From assembly GCF_027359575.1 (NCBI RefSeq), contig NZ_CP114784.1:1301819-1365818 (forward strand): 64,000 nucleotides of DNA, read 5' to 3'. The DNA comes from Prochlorococcus marinus str. MIT 0917. GTDB taxonomy: Bacteria > Cyanobacteriota > Cyanobacteriia > PCC-6307 > Cyanobiaceae. The position numbers and the translations under genes were made by a program. Of the stretch, positions 8,607 to 19,240 are shown piece after piece. How positions within the stretch are numbered: position 1 is the first letter of the stretch; the number at the start of each line of letters is the position of its first letter. A model generated the notes under the pieces. It made no database searches. It was given only the letters and a program-made list of their open reading frames with translations, and was not told the origin of the DNA.

Positions 8607-10733
8607 TTAATGACTTTTAAAAAATCGAAAATGTTTTAAACCATCTAAAACACCATCTTGAGCATCAGAAAAGAAAGCTCTTTGTTGAGATCTCAAAGTG
8701 TCTAATGATAAATCATGATCCAATGGAATAACACTAGTGGTCAATCCTCTTATCAGCTCAGCATCACCTTGTTGACTTGCTATAACAAGAATATTTTCTA
8801 GAGACAACCCCCAGCGTAAAGTCAAAAATCTAATGGCTTCTGCTCGTGATGCTCGCAAAGGAACAACGTCTAAATACCAATGACATTTCAGATGTGGCAA
8901 AGCAGCAAGTCCAGACTGCCTAAGTCTTTTTCGTACTAAAGGTAAAATTGCATCACTTGGTTCTTTTAATAAATAACTAACCTTATACAAACCTTGATTT
9001 TCAGTTGATTGAAGGACTAAATAATCTTTTAAATCGAACAAAACCTTTTCTACGCCTTTACGATTCCAATCAACACTTATTGCATCTTGCCAAAAAATAT
9101 CTGATTTATTTTCATCACCATAATAAATTTCAGTTCCAGCTTGACATATCCAAACTGCAGGTTTAGGTAGACCTATTTCTGCGTATCGATAACGAGCAGC
9201 TTGAATTGATCTGCCAGTTAAAATTCCCAATTGAATTTTGTAATTAAAAAAATGATCTTTTAACTTGTTCCTTAATTTTGATAAGCCATTTGATTGCTCA
9301 AGGTAGTTGTCTAAATCAAGAAATATTAGCTTTTTAGCGAAAGGACTCTCTTGTTTAATATTTCCAAATGTCCAGTTTCGAGGTGCAAGAAATTTGAGAC
9401 GCTTCTGCATCAATGCAATGTAATTACAAATATGAGCATCCCAACTGAAATGCCTGCTTACTCCCTCAACTCCATTTTTACTCCAACTATTCCATACAGA
9501 AGGGTTGGATCCAGCAGTCTCTAAACCATCTCTCAACGCTTCTAAATCAGTTACATCTACAAGTAGACCATTGTCACAACGAGCAAGAATATCCCTTGGA
9601 CCACCATCGTCAGTAGTAACCATAGGCAATCCACACGCAGCAGCCTCCAACAATGTCAAGCCAAATGGCTCAGTCAAGGCAGGATTAACAAATAGTCCTT
9701 TTCTAGTTGCAGCCCAACGATAAATTGAGGGGATTTGATCTCTTTTATGTTGTTTTGGATAAGCAACTTTGCCGTATAAATTATATTTGTCTACCAATTC
9801 AAAAACTTGCTGAAAAACTTCTCTTTGCTGTTTATCAAGCTGACGTGAATCATCTCGACAACCTAAAATTAAAATCAGATTATGTCTTTGCTGCAAAATT
9901 GATGACCGTCCGTAAGTCTCAACCAATGCAGGAATATTTTTTCTCCTTACTGCTCTTGATATAGCTAGTAATGGAGGAAGATTTAAATCTCTTAAAAAAG
10001 GTTTGAAAAGTTTGTTTAATGTTTTTTCTTCTTCCTTTAAATTAAAATTTATTGCATGAAAACGATTTAAATCAACACCAGGAGGAATTATTTCTACATT
10101 ATCTGCGCTAAACCGTCCATAACGAGCATACTGTTCATCAGATTCCTGCTTAGTGCTTGTTATGAGTAAGTTTGAATGTGCTAAAGCTAATTCTTCTGCA
10201 TCAATTCTTTTGCTAATTGAATAATTTTGCTCTATTTGGTCATGATCTATTCCAGCAGCCAATAATCTTCTAAGTTTTTCACGGCCTAAGGAATGGCCAG
10301 TAAAAACCAATGGCAAGCCTAATCTTCTACTAACTAAAGACCCAACATAACCAGCATCTGCGTAATGAGCATGAATCCAATCTGGCAAATTATTTTCGTT
10401 CTGTAATCTTTGAACTATTTGATCAGCCAAATCATCTAAATAAGGCCACAACAATTCTTTCCTGACATAACGCTTAGGGCCAAAAGGTAGTCGAATAATT
10501 TCAGCACAACTTGATATCTTTTCCACAGGCTTTGAATAGTCAGAAGATACTTTCCTATCAATAATTAATCTTGTAATAAGTTCAACTTTTTCAACTTCTG
10601 GCCTTGCTGCAAGTCCTTTTACTAATTCTAAAACGTATAAAGTTTGACCTCCAGTATCTGAATCTCTGCCCAGCTCAAGATCATGTGAACGGATTAAACC
10701 ATGCAAATTTAAATGTAAAAGTCTTAAGCCCAA
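8607..10733 (-). CDS. spsA: Sucrose-phosphate synthase with C-terminal HAD (phosphatase-like) domain
   Basis: Makes sucrose-6-phosphate from UDP-glucose and fructose-6-phosphate; marine picocyanobacteria use sucrose as a compatible solute and carbon store. The 708-residue protein has a GT4 glycosyltransferase region (about 1-450) with SDTGGQ (25-30), FTGHSLG (144-150) and PALTEPFGLTLLEA (351-364). A HAD-like domain from about 468 to the end resembles sucrose-phosphate phosphatase. Its motif I is DLDNY (473-477), keeping both aspartates but with Tyr where active phosphatases usually have Thr. The gene is monocistronic, with about 200 featureless bases upstream. Confidence 0.93.
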   Translation of the reverse strand: MGLRLLHLNLHGLIRSHDLELGRDSDTGGQTLYVLELVKGLAARPEVEKVELITRLIIDRKVSSDYSKPVEKISSCAEIIRLPFGPKRYVRKELLWPYLDDLADQIVQRLQNENNLPDWIHAHYADAGYVGSLVSRRLGLPLVFTGHSLGREKLRRLLAAGIDHDQIEQNYSISKRIDAEELALAHSNLLITSTKQESDEQYARYGRFSADNVEIIPPGVDLNRFHAINFNLKEEEKTLNKLFKPFLRDLNLPPLLAISRAVRRKNIPALVETYGRSSILQQRHNLILILGCRDDSRQLDKQQREVFQQVFELVDKYNLYGKVAYPKQHKRDQIPSIYRWAATRKGLFVNPALTEPFGLTLLEAAACGLPMVTTDDGGPRDILARCDNGLLVDVTDLEALRDGLETAGSNPSVWNSWSKNGVEGVSRHFSWDAHICNYIALMQKRLKFLAPRNWTFGNIKQESPFAKKLIFLDLDNYLEQSNGLSKLRNKLKDHFFNYKIQLGILTGRSIQAARYRYAEIGLPKPAVWICQAGTEIYYGDENKSDIFWQDAISVDWNRKGVEKVLFDLKDYLVLQSTENQGLYKVSYLLKEPSDAILPLVRKRLRQSGLAALPHLKCHWYLDVVPLRASRAEAIRFLTLRWGLSLENILVIASQQGDAELIRGLTTSVIPLDHDLSLDTLRSQQRAFFSDAQDGVLDGLKHFRFFKSH

Positions 10734-10931
10734 TAAAAACCCTTATCAAGAATGATGTTTCTTAACTGATTTTTTGACGATTAAACCTAAAGAAAGAATA
10801 ATAATTTATTTTTAATAAAAATTAAACCATCAAGACGCTTGCTATGACTGAATTTTAAGGTATGGACGAATAAGGGTCAGAAAAAATTGATCTTAAAGAT
10901 TAAGGAATATGAACGAAATCATAAAAGATTT

Positions 10932-13880
10932 TCAAACCTTATTAGGAGGATGTAATTCCAAAACTTTTTTTAAATAATTACCTGTATAACTATTTGAATC
11001 CTTTGCAATTTCTTCAGGAGTTCCAATAGCAATAATTTCACCTCCACGATTACCTCCTTCCGGACCCATATCAATAATCCAATCTGAACATCTAATAACA
11101 TCCAAATTATGCTCAATAACAATAATTGAATTTCCTTTATCTACCAATCTTTGTATGACATCCATCAATTTATGAACATCATAAAAACTTAAACCAGTAG
11201 TGGGTTCATCAATTAAATATAAAGTTTTACCAGTAGCTCTTCTAGATAACTCAGTAGCAAGTTTTACTCTCTGAGCTTCTCCACCAGATAATGTTGGAGC
11301 AGGTTGACCAAGCTTAATGTAACCAAGACCAACGTCTAAAAGTGTCCTTAATCGATCTGCAGCTTGAGGTATTGCAGAAAAAACATCAACTGCTTGCTCA
11401 ACAGTCATTTCTAATACATCGGAAATAGAATAATTTTTATATTTCACTTGCAATGTCTCTCGATTAAATCGAGCTCCTTTACATACATCACATTGAACAT
11501 AGACATCAGGTAAAAAATTCATTTCAATTACATTTACCCCTTGGCCACGACAAGCCTCACATCTTCCACCTTTGACATTAAAACTGAATTGCCCTGCTTG
11601 ATATCCTCTCGCTTTTGCTTCAACAGAAGTAGCAAAAAGTTGTCTTATAGGATCAAATGCACCTGTATAAGTGGCCGTATTAGATCTTGGGGTTCTACCA
11701 ATTGGAGATTGATCAATAACAATAACTTTATCAATAGATTTAATACCTTTCAGTTCTTTTAATCCTTTTGGAAAAGGAACTTTCAACCCTAGAGAGTGGT
11801 TTAAAGCAGGATGAAGTAATTCATTTATTAGAGTACTTTTCCCACTTCCACTAACTCCAGTAACTGCAACTAATCTGCCTAATGGAAAATCAACTGAAAG
11901 ATTTTTTAAATTATTTTTTTCACAATCAATCAAACGTAATTTTCTTTGTACTGAGTCTCTTCTACTAGCAGGGGTAGGAATAGATGAGCGCCCGCTAAGA
12001 TAAGCACCAGTCAATGATCCTTTTGCGGTCAACAAACTATCTAAAGAACCTTCAGCGATAATTTCACCTCCATGCACACCAGCACCAGGACCTATGTCTA
12101 CTAAATGGTCAGCAGCTCTTATCGTATCTTCATCATGTTCAACAACAACCAAAGTGTTGCCTAGATCACGTAATTTTTTTAAAGTAGACAATAATCTATC
12201 ATTATCTCTTTGATGGAGTCCAATACTAGGTTCATCTAACACATAAAGAACTCCTGTTAAGCCTGCACCTATTTGAGTAGCAAGTCGTATTCTTTGAGCT
12301 TCCCCACCGGACAAAGTCATTGCTGGCCTATCTAGAGTTAAATAATCAAGCCCTACATCCAACAAAAATTGAAGACGTAATCGAATTTCTTTTAAAACTA
12401 ATTCCCCAATCTTTTTTTGTTTATTAGAAAGTAATTGCTGAGAATTTTTAGTTGTCTCGAGACCCATTAATGCCTCAACATTCTCTAGTGTGGTAGAAAC
12501 ACTAGATGAAGTGAGATCAGTTATTGCAAAAGGTCCAAGTTTTACAGCAAGAGCTTCAGGACGTAACCTCTTGCCATGACAGCTTGCGCAAGGGACTAAT
12601 TCAAGGTATTTTTCTAATTTTTGTCGAACGGCTTCACCATTTGCATCCTGTAACTGTCTTTCTAAAATAGGTAAAATACCTTCAAAAGGTCTTTTAAATC
12701 CAGAATCTTGCTTATATCTACTATCTACTTTTATTAAAATAGGCTCTTTACTACCATTTAACAAAATATTTTTTTGCTCTTCTTTTAAATCTTTCCAAGG
12801 AGTTTTTATCTCAAAACCGAATGCCTCACCAACTGAGAATAATAGTGAAAAATAATACGAATTATCTTTGTCACTCCATGGTGCAATAGCTGCATAAACC
12901 GGTAACGATGGATCAGGTACAACTCTTTCACAGGTAAATTTTTTCAAGTGACCAAGACCATGGCAATCAGGACATGCGCCATATGGACTATTGAATGAAA
13001 ATAATCGTGGAGATAATTCTTCAATAACTGCTCCATGAACAGGGCAAGCGAAATTTTCAGAAAATAATCTTTCTCTATCAATACCTTTAGGAAGTTCTTC
13101 ATTCTTTTTAGGTACTGCTTCAACTATTGCTAAACCATCTCCCCTTTTCAAAGTAGTACTTAAAGAATCAGTTAATCTCTCTTCAATTCCCTCTCTCGCA
13201 ATCAATCTATCAACAACTACCTCAATAGAATGAACTTGATTTTTGTCTAATTCAATATTATCTGACAATTCTCTCACTTCTTTGTTAATTCTTACACGAA
13301 CAAATCCCTCTGCAGCAAGTCCAGACAAAAGTTTTGAGTGTGTTCCTTTTTTACCTCTAACAACTGGTGCAAGTAATTGATATCTAGTTCCTTCAGGAAG
13401 AGTCTTAATTTGATCAACCATCTCATCAATACTTTGAGGCTTAATTGGCCTAGAGCACTCAGGACAATGAGGTTCTCCCGCTCTTCCAAAAAGCAAACGA
13501 AAATAGTCTTGTATTTCCGTAACCGTTCCAACTGTTGAGCGAGGATTATGACTTGTTGATTTTTGATCAATAGAAATTGCTGGAGACAAACCTTCAATTG
13601 AATCGACATCTGGTTTATCAACCTGACCTAAAAATTGTCTTGCATAAGCAGATAAACTCTCAACATATCGCCTTTGTCCTTCAGCAAAAATAGTATCAAA
13701 AGCTAAAGAACTTTTACCACTTCCGCTAACACCTGTAAAAACAACCAACTTATTTCTTGGGATAGATAAATCAACGTTTTTTAAATTGTGCTGCCTTGCA
13801 CCACGAATAGTTATGACTTCTTCAGTTGAAGAACCAATCTTTAATGTCTTTTTTTTTGAATTAGATTCTTGGCTTCCCAT
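10932..13880 (-). CDS. uvrA: Excinuclease ABC subunit A
   Basis: The DNA-damage recognition ATPase of nucleotide excision repair, partner of UvrB. The 982 residues contain two ABC ATPase units. The first Walker A, GVSGSGKSSLAF, starts at residue 50 and the second, GVSGSGKSTLINEL, lies in the C-terminal half. Two LSGGEAQR signatures and a CEAC...CDVC zinc module are also present, with another CPEC/CPDC zinc region in the N-terminal half. It is followed on the same strand (upstream side) by recN, making a DNA-repair pair. Confidence 0.97.
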   Translation of the reverse strand: MGSQESNSKKKTLKIGSSTEEVITIRGARQHNLKNVDLSIPRNKLVVFTGVSGSGKSSLAFDTIFAEGQRRYVESLSAYARQFLGQVDKPDVDSIEGLSPAISIDQKSTSHNPRSTVGTVTEIQDYFRLLFGRAGEPHCPECSRPIKPQSIDEMVDQIKTLPEGTRYQLLAPVVRGKKGTHSKLLSGLAAEGFVRVRINKEVRELSDNIELDKNQVHSIEVVVDRLIAREGIEERLTDSLSTTLKRGDGLAIVEAVPKKNEELPKGIDRERLFSENFACPVHGAVIEELSPRLFSFNSPYGACPDCHGLGHLKKFTCERVVPDPSLPVYAAIAPWSDKDNSYYFSLLFSVGEAFGFEIKTPWKDLKEEQKNILLNGSKEPILIKVDSRYKQDSGFKRPFEGILPILERQLQDANGEAVRQKLEKYLELVPCASCHGKRLRPEALAVKLGPFAITDLTSSSVSTTLENVEALMGLETTKNSQQLLSNKQKKIGELVLKEIRLRLQFLLDVGLDYLTLDRPAMTLSGGEAQRIRLATQIGAGLTGVLYVLDEPSIGLHQRDNDRLLSTLKKLRDLGNTLVVVEHDEDTIRAADHLVDIGPGAGVHGGEIIAEGSLDSLLTAKGSLTGAYLSGRSSIPTPASRRDSVQRKLRLIDCEKNNLKNLSVDFPLGRLVAVTGVSGSGKSTLINELLHPALNHSLGLKVPFPKGLKELKGIKSIDKVIVIDQSPIGRTPRSNTATYTGAFDPIRQLFATSVEAKARGYQAGQFSFNVKGGRCEACRGQGVNVIEMNFLPDVYVQCDVCKGARFNRETLQVKYKNYSISDVLEMTVEQAVDVFSAIPQAADRLRTLLDVGLGYIKLGQPAPTLSGGEAQRVKLATELSRRATGKTLYLIDEPTTGLSFYDVHKLMDVIQRLVDKGNSIIVIEHNLDVIRCSDWIIDMGPEGGNRGGEIIAIGTPEEIAKDSNSYTGNYLKKVLELHPPNKV

Positions 13881-13924
13881 TAGGGAAAATTGTTAATAGC
13901 TAATTGTATAAAAAAATATGCTCA

Positions 13925-15610
13925 TCATGCAGCTTTATGTTCCAGCAAACTCTCCGCATAAGCATTAGCTTCTACGATTTCACCACCAGCCAATAGAGCC
14001 AATTCCCTTTTCCGGTCTGCGATTTCCTTTAAATTAATAACAATAGACTTTGTAGCACCAGCGATAACACTCTTTTTTAAAACAAAATGATTATCAGCAA
14101 ATGCTGCAATTAAAGGTTGATGCGTAACGCAAAAAACTTGCTGATGAATTGACAATTCGTGAAGTAAATTAGCTACGTAACTACTGACTGATCCGCTAAC
14201 ACCTAAGTCGATTTCGTCAAAAATCAACAGATTAGATTGATTAAATGTAGAAAAAATTGACTTTATTGCCAAAAGAACTCTAGATTTCTCTCCCCCAGAG
14301 GCTCTTTCTGCAAGAGGTGCTAAAGGCAGACCTGGATTCGCTGAAAACATAAAATTAACTTTATCAAACCCATTCATTGTTGGTTCAGATTCTTCAAAAA
14401 CAACTTTAAAACGAGCATTGGGAATACCTAAATTTTTTAAACTCATAATCAATTTATCTTCAAATTCTAAAGCAATATTTTTTCTTATTTTCGATAAATC
14501 TTTATTAGAGTTATCTCTTATGCGTCTTTTTTTATCTTCAAATAAAGCCATTTCATTTATATTATTAAAAGAATTTTGAGAAGATAAACAATTCATTAAT
14601 TCATTTTTATAATTAATCAGATCTTGTAAATTTCTTTGATATTTTTTTTGATAAAATTTCAAATTAGATAATCTAACTTGTAAATCATTTAAAAAAGATG
14701 GATCTATATCTAATGTTTTTTCATAATCATTTATCTGATAAATTAAGTCATTAAGATTATTAATTATTTTATAAAAATTATCATAAGTCGGTTCCAAAGA
14801 AGAGTCCATTTGTGACAATATTTTTAATTCATTCATACAAAAATTAAAATGGTCTAGCACTGTTGGATACTCATCTAAACTTTCATTTAAACGAATTAAT
14901 AAAGATTTAACTCCTTCTTTTAATCTTAAAACATTTGATAAACGATTTTGAGCAGTTTCTAGCTTAATTTGCTCGTCTGGGTCTTCTAATTCTAATTTAT
15001 TCAAATCTTGGTATGTATATTCCATTTCCTCAAACTCTTTTTTAGAATCTAAGATTCTATGTCGAGCTTTCTCTAATTTAATATTAGATTCATGCCATAT
15101 CTTCCAATCTTCCTTAACTTTAGATATAGATGATTGAATTTTTTTTAAACCTAATGAATCTAATAAGTTTAATTGATACAATGAATCATTTAAAAGATAA
15201 GTATCTCCTTGTAGTGTGAAATCAAATAAATTGGATCTCAATTCTGATATTTGATCTCTATTAACTAATACACCATTAATTCTAAATCTAGATTTATATT
15301 TATTTTCTTTTAAACGCCATTCCCTAGTCACAATTAATTCTTCCTCAATATCAAATTCGTTATTAATTAGCCAATTTTTCGTATTTTGCGACACAGAAAA
15401 AACACCCTCGATTGATGAAAAATCAGATCCTTTAGATACCAATCGATCATCATGAAAACTTTTTTTATTCGCCAATAAAGCATTCAACGTATCAATAAAT
15501 ATTGATTTACCTGAACCAGTTTGCCCTGTAAAAACAGTAAATCCTTTATCAAAGTCGATCTCTAAATTCCCAAATAAAGCTATATTTAGAAAACGAAGGC
15601 TGGTAAGCAT
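13925..15610 (-). CDS. recN: DNA repair protein RecN
   Basis: An SMC-like ATPase that acts on double-strand breaks. The 561-residue protein has Walker A GQTGSGKS (29-36), long central coiled-coil segments, the ABC signature ASGGEKSRVLLAIK, Walker B LLIFDEIDLGVSG and a switch histidine in VTHQP. All catalytic landmarks are intact. It lies 44 bases upstream of uvrA in the same orientation and is divergent from the ABC1 kinase gene. Confidence 0.95.
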   Translation of the reverse strand: MLTSLRFLNIALFGNLEIDFDKGFTVFTGQTGSGKSIFIDTLNALLANKKSFHDDRLVSKGSDFSSIEGVFSVSQNTKNWLINNEFDIEEELIVTREWRLKENKYKSRFRINGVLVNRDQISELRSNLFDFTLQGDTYLLNDSLYQLNLLDSLGLKKIQSSISKVKEDWKIWHESNIKLEKARHRILDSKKEFEEMEYTYQDLNKLELEDPDEQIKLETAQNRLSNVLRLKEGVKSLLIRLNESLDEYPTVLDHFNFCMNELKILSQMDSSLEPTYDNFYKIINNLNDLIYQINDYEKTLDIDPSFLNDLQVRLSNLKFYQKKYQRNLQDLINYKNELMNCLSSQNSFNNINEMALFEDKKRRIRDNSNKDLSKIRKNIALEFEDKLIMSLKNLGIPNARFKVVFEESEPTMNGFDKVNFMFSANPGLPLAPLAERASGGEKSRVLLAIKSIFSTFNQSNLLIFDEIDLGVSGSVSSYVANLLHELSIHQQVFCVTHQPLIAAFADNHFVLKKSVIAGATKSIVINLKEIADRKRELALLAGGEIVEANAYAESLLEHKAA

Positions 15611-15685
15611 AACTCAAAGAAATCAAAAAGACACAAACTAGGCGTAAAATCGATTAGAAGGGATGTAGATCACTGCCATACTCAC

Positions 15686-17545
15686 ATGGCCGAAGAATTA
15701 AGCGATTTTATTGAAGCCTCAGGTCTACTTGAGTATGACCCTGTGGCTATAGACTCAATCTACAAAAGAAATCCAATTCGTCTACTTCGCAGACTTTGGC
15801 AAACCCTTTTGCCAATTGGATTGTTTTTGTTGGGAGTTGGATGGGAAAAATTAATTGGTTCGTTAGAGAAAAATGAGAGAAAAGCATTTAGAGCAAAAGA
15901 ATTTACACAACTCCTTGTTGATTTGGGACCAGCCTTCATAAAAGCTGGTCAAGCGCTATCTACGAGACCAGATATTGTTCCACCAATAGTTTTAGAAGAA
16001 TTAGCACAGCTTCAAGATCAACTACCAGGGTTTGAAAGTAAACTGGCTATGGCATGTATTGAACAAGATTTAGAAGATAAAATTGAAAACATTTTTCAAG
16101 AAATAGATAAAGAACCAATTTCTGCAGCATCTTTAGGTCAAGTTCATAAAGCTATACTCAAAAGTGGAGAAAAAGTTGCTGTTAAAATTCAGAGACCAGG
16201 TTTAAGAGAGCAAATCACTTTAGATTTATACATAGTCAGAAATATATCTATTTGGTTTAAAAACAATATTGGGATTATTAGAAGTGATCTAGTCGCATTA
16301 ATAGATGAGCTAGGTAAAAGAATTTTTGAAGAAATGGATTATATTAATGAAGCCACGAATGCTGAAAGATTTAAAAACCTTCATAGTGAAAATAATAAAA
16401 TTGCGGTACCAAAAATCTACAGAGAAGCTACTAGTAGAAGGGTGCTTACAATGGAATGGATAGATGGAATAAAATTAACAAATATAGAAGCTGTCAGAAA
16501 ATTAGGAATTGATCCAAATGAAATGATAGAAATTGGCGTAAGTTGTAGTCTACAGCAATTAATTGAGCATGGTTTTTTTCACGCCGACCCACATCCAGGA
16601 AACATTTTAGCAATGAAGGATGGACGACTTTGTTATTTGGATTTTGGAATGATGAGCGATATTACGCAGCAATCAAGAATTGGATTAATCAGAGCTGTTG
16701 TTCACCTTGTAAATAAAAGATTCGATAAGCTTTCCAATGATTTTGTCCAATTAGGGTTTCTTTCTGAAGAAGTAGATTTAGCACCTATTGCTCCTGCTTT
16801 TGAAAGTGTTTTTACAAGCGCCTTAGAAATAGGAGTTAATAAAATGGATTTTAAAGCTGTAACTGATGATATGTCCGGAATTATGTATAAATTTCCATTT
16901 AAATTACCACCTTATTACGCACTAATAATTAGATCTTTAATTACTTTAGAAGGAATAGCACTTAGTGTTGATCCCAATTTTAAAATATTAGGAGCTGCAT
17001 ATCCTTATTTTGCAAGAAGACTTATGGAAGATGAAAATCCAGAACTAAGAAATAGTTTAAAAGAAATGCTCTTTGATGAAAACAGTCTTAAATTGGAAAG
17101 ATTGGATGATCTTCTTACAAGCGCTACTAAAGAAAAAAAATTAGATAGCGAAAAAATATTAGATCAAACAATTGATTTTTTATTTTCAGAAAAAGGTATA
17201 ATTCTTAGAAATGAATTAGTTAATATTTTAGCTGAAAAGATAGATGCTATTGGATGGAGGACAGTAATAAAATTAAATAATAAACTCCCATCAAAAATTA
17301 GATCAAAAACAATTGAAAAATCTTCATTAATCAACACTAAGCAAATTTTGAACATATCTTCAATAAATAAAATGTTTAATACATCAAAAATAAAACCTGG
17401 ATTTAAAAGAAAAATATTTCTTAAAAAAATACCAAAAATTTTAATAACTAAAGATACTTACAAAATGGGTTTTGGTTTAGTGAAAAAAACATCTGAAAAA
17501 GGACTAATTAGATTAGTCAAAGTTGCCGCTGGTGTAAGACAATAA
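15686..17545 (+). CDS. ABC1/UbiB-family atypical protein kinase
   Basis: A 619-residue member of the ABC1K/ADCK/UbiB family, which supports quinone metabolism in bacteria and plastids. It shows KAGQ (86-89), the alanine-rich SAASLGQVH (145-153), VAVKIQRPG (163-171), the catalytic-loop HADPHPGNIL and the metal-binding LDFGMM. The C-terminal extension of roughly 150 residues is lysine-rich and poorly conserved in look. The next gene begins immediately after the stop codon, so they are likely co-transcribed. Confidence 0.92.
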   Translation: MAEELSDFIEASGLLEYDPVAIDSIYKRNPIRLLRRLWQTLLPIGLFLLGVGWEKLIGSLEKNERKAFRAKEFTQLLVDLGPAFIKAGQALSTRPDIVPPIVLEELAQLQDQLPGFESKLAMACIEQDLEDKIENIFQEIDKEPISAASLGQVHKAILKSGEKVAVKIQRPGLREQITLDLYIVRNISIWFKNNIGIIRSDLVALIDELGKRIFEEMDYINEATNAERFKNLHSENNKIAVPKIYREATSRRVLTMEWIDGIKLTNIEAVRKLGIDPNEMIEIGVSCSLQQLIEHGFFHADPHPGNILAMKDGRLCYLDFGMMSDITQQSRIGLIRAVVHLVNKRFDKLSNDFVQLGFLSEEVDLAPIAPAFESVFTSALEIGVNKMDFKAVTDDMSGIMYKFPFKLPPYYALIIRSLITLEGIALSVDPNFKILGAAYPYFARRLMEDENPELRNSLKEMLFDENSLKLERLDDLLTSATKEKKLDSEKILDQTIDFLFSEKGIILRNELVNILAEKIDAIGWRTVIKLNNKLPSKIRSKTIEKSSLINTKQILNISSINKMFNTSKIKPGFKRKIFLKKIPKILITKDTYKMGFGLVKKTSEKGLIRLVKVAAGVRQ

Positions 17546-18106
17546 ATGAATTTAAATTACAGCTTTATCTTATTATTAATATTTTTTTTAAGTCCAAATG
17601 TCAAAGGAGCAGAAAATCTATTTCTTTATAAAGGAACATTTAGCAGAAACATAAAGATAGAAGAATTAAATAAATTCAAGTCAACAAAAAAGCCAAGTAG
17701 TAAATTAAAAAATCTAATAAAAATTACAAATCAAAATGAAAAAGATCTACACAAAATCCTATCTTTAAAAATAGAAGTTCCACTAAAGACAAGTAGTAAA
17801 TTGATGAATAGTAAAATAGGTGAGGTTTTTTTAAGCAGATTATCTAAAATTGTATATACCAATAAAATATTAAATAAAAAATTAACTACTAAAGCAATTA
17901 GGTCTGGTATTTTATTAAGTTCTTATAAGAACGATCAGAAAATTAATCTAATAGATTTTTTGAGAGCATATCCCAATAAAGATATTGCGATTGATCTAAA
18001 TGCATTGAGTAAAGCCCTTAAAAAAATAGAATCATTAAAAGAATTAATTGAATTCTATTCAGATTCACCTTTTAAAAAACTTAAAGATGGAAGGTCTAGC
18101 ACTTAG
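17546..18106 (+). CDS. Secreted DUF1400-like protein
   Basis: A 186-residue protein with an N-terminal signal peptide (about 1-22, cleavage after KGA), then a Lys-rich domain. Elements such as TSSKLMNSKIGEVFLSRLSK, AIRSGILLSS and INLIDFLRAYP resemble DUF1400, a domain found in cyanobacterial exported proteins and at the N-terminus of some alpha/beta hydrolases. No hydrolase domain follows here. The function is unknown. It starts directly at the stop of the ABC1 kinase gene. Confidence 0.7.
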   Translation: MNLNYSFILLLIFFLSPNVKGAENLFLYKGTFSRNIKIEELNKFKSTKKPSSKLKNLIKITNQNEKDLHKILSLKIEVPLKTSSKLMNSKIGEVFLSRLSKIVYTNKILNKKLTTKAIRSGILLSSYKNDQKINLIDFLRAYPNKDIAIDLNALSKALKKIESLKELIEFYSDSPFKKLKDGRSST

Positions 18107-18133
18107 ATTGTTTAAAAATTAATTAGTTAAGAA

Positions 18134-19240
18134 GTGGCTCTCTCTAAAAAATTAAAACAACTTTTTTCTTCTGCCCCCCAAAAAAATAACTGGGATGGAC
18201 TAATAGAAGCATACAAACCTTGGTTACCAATTACAAAAAAAACACCAATCATTACTTTAAAAGAAGGTGCAACTCCTCTTATAGAAGTCAAATCAATAAG
18301 TAATCGAATTGGAAAAGGAGTAAAAGTATATGTTAAATATGACGGTCTAAATCCAACAGGATCATTCAAAGATAGAGGAATGACAATGGCAATCAGCAAA
18401 GCTAAAGAAGCTGGTTGCGAAGCGGTAATTTGCGCAAGCACAGGTAATACCTCAGCCTCAGCTGCTGCTTATGCAAGCAAAGGAGGGATGAAATCATTTG
18501 TTATTATTCCTGATGGATATGTAGCTCAAGGTAAATTAGCTCAGGCTTTAGTCTATGGAGCAGAAGTGTTAGCTATAAAAGGAAACTTTGATAAAGCATT
18601 AGACATTGTTAGAGAATTGTCTAATAAATATCCAATAACATTAGTTAACTCAGTTAACCCTTATAGATTACAAGGACAAAAAACAGCGGCTTTTGAGATA
18701 ATAGAAAATCTTGGAAATGCTCCTGACTGGCTATGCATTCCAATGGGAAATGCAGGAAATATAAGTGCTTACTGGATGGGATTTCAAGAATTTTTTCAAG
18801 CTAAAAAATCAAAAAAACTTCCTCGAATGATGGGTTTTCAAGCAAGTGGTTCTGCTCCCTTAGTCGAGGGGAAAAGCATTAGCAATCCAGAAACAATTGC
18901 TACTGCGATAAGAATTGGTAATCCTGTTAATAAAGAAAAAGCTCTCTTAGCAAAAGAATCGAGTAATGGTAAGTTTTCTTCCGTAACAGATTCCGAAATA
19001 ATCGAAGCATATAAAGTTCTTGGTAGAGAAGAAGGTATTTTTTGTGAACCTGCTAGCGCAGCTTCCGTTGCTGGTTTATTAAAGATTAAAAATGAGGTAC
19101 CAAAAAATTCCACTATTGTTTGTGTCCTAACTGGAAATGGTTTAAAAGATCCTGATTGCGCAATTAAAAATAACGAATCAGTTTTTCATACAGGTATAGA
19201 TCCAGAATTAACTTCAATAACAAAAGTAATGGGGTTTTAA
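18134..19240 (+). CDS. thrC: Threonine synthase
   Basis: A PLP enzyme converting O-phosphohomoserine to threonine. The 368-residue protein has the PLP lysine in [11 protein letters not shown] (73-83, Lys79), the phosphate loop [10 protein letters not shown] and a C-terminal [11 protein letters not shown] segment. The start is a GTG at 18134. It is the last gene before the replication origin, as in Prochlorococcus genomes as I recall them. Confidence 0.96.
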   Translation: MALSKKLKQLFSSAPQKNNWDGLIEAYKPWLPITKKTPIITLKEGATPLIEVKSISNRIGKGVKVYVKYDGLNPTGSFKDRGMTMAISKAKEAGCEAVICASTGNTSASAAAYASKGGMKSFVIIPDGYVAQGKLAQALVYGAEVLAIKGNFDKALDIVRELSNKYPITLVNSVNPYRLQGQKTAAFEIIENLGNAPDWLCIPMGNAGNISAYWMGFQEFFQAKKSKKLPRMMGFQASGSAPLVEGKSISNPETIATAIRIGNPVNKEKALLAKESSNGKFSSVTDSEIIEAYKVLGREEGIFCEPASAASVAGLLKIKNEVPKNSTIVCVLTGNGLKDPDCAIKNNESVFHTGIDPELTSITKVMGF

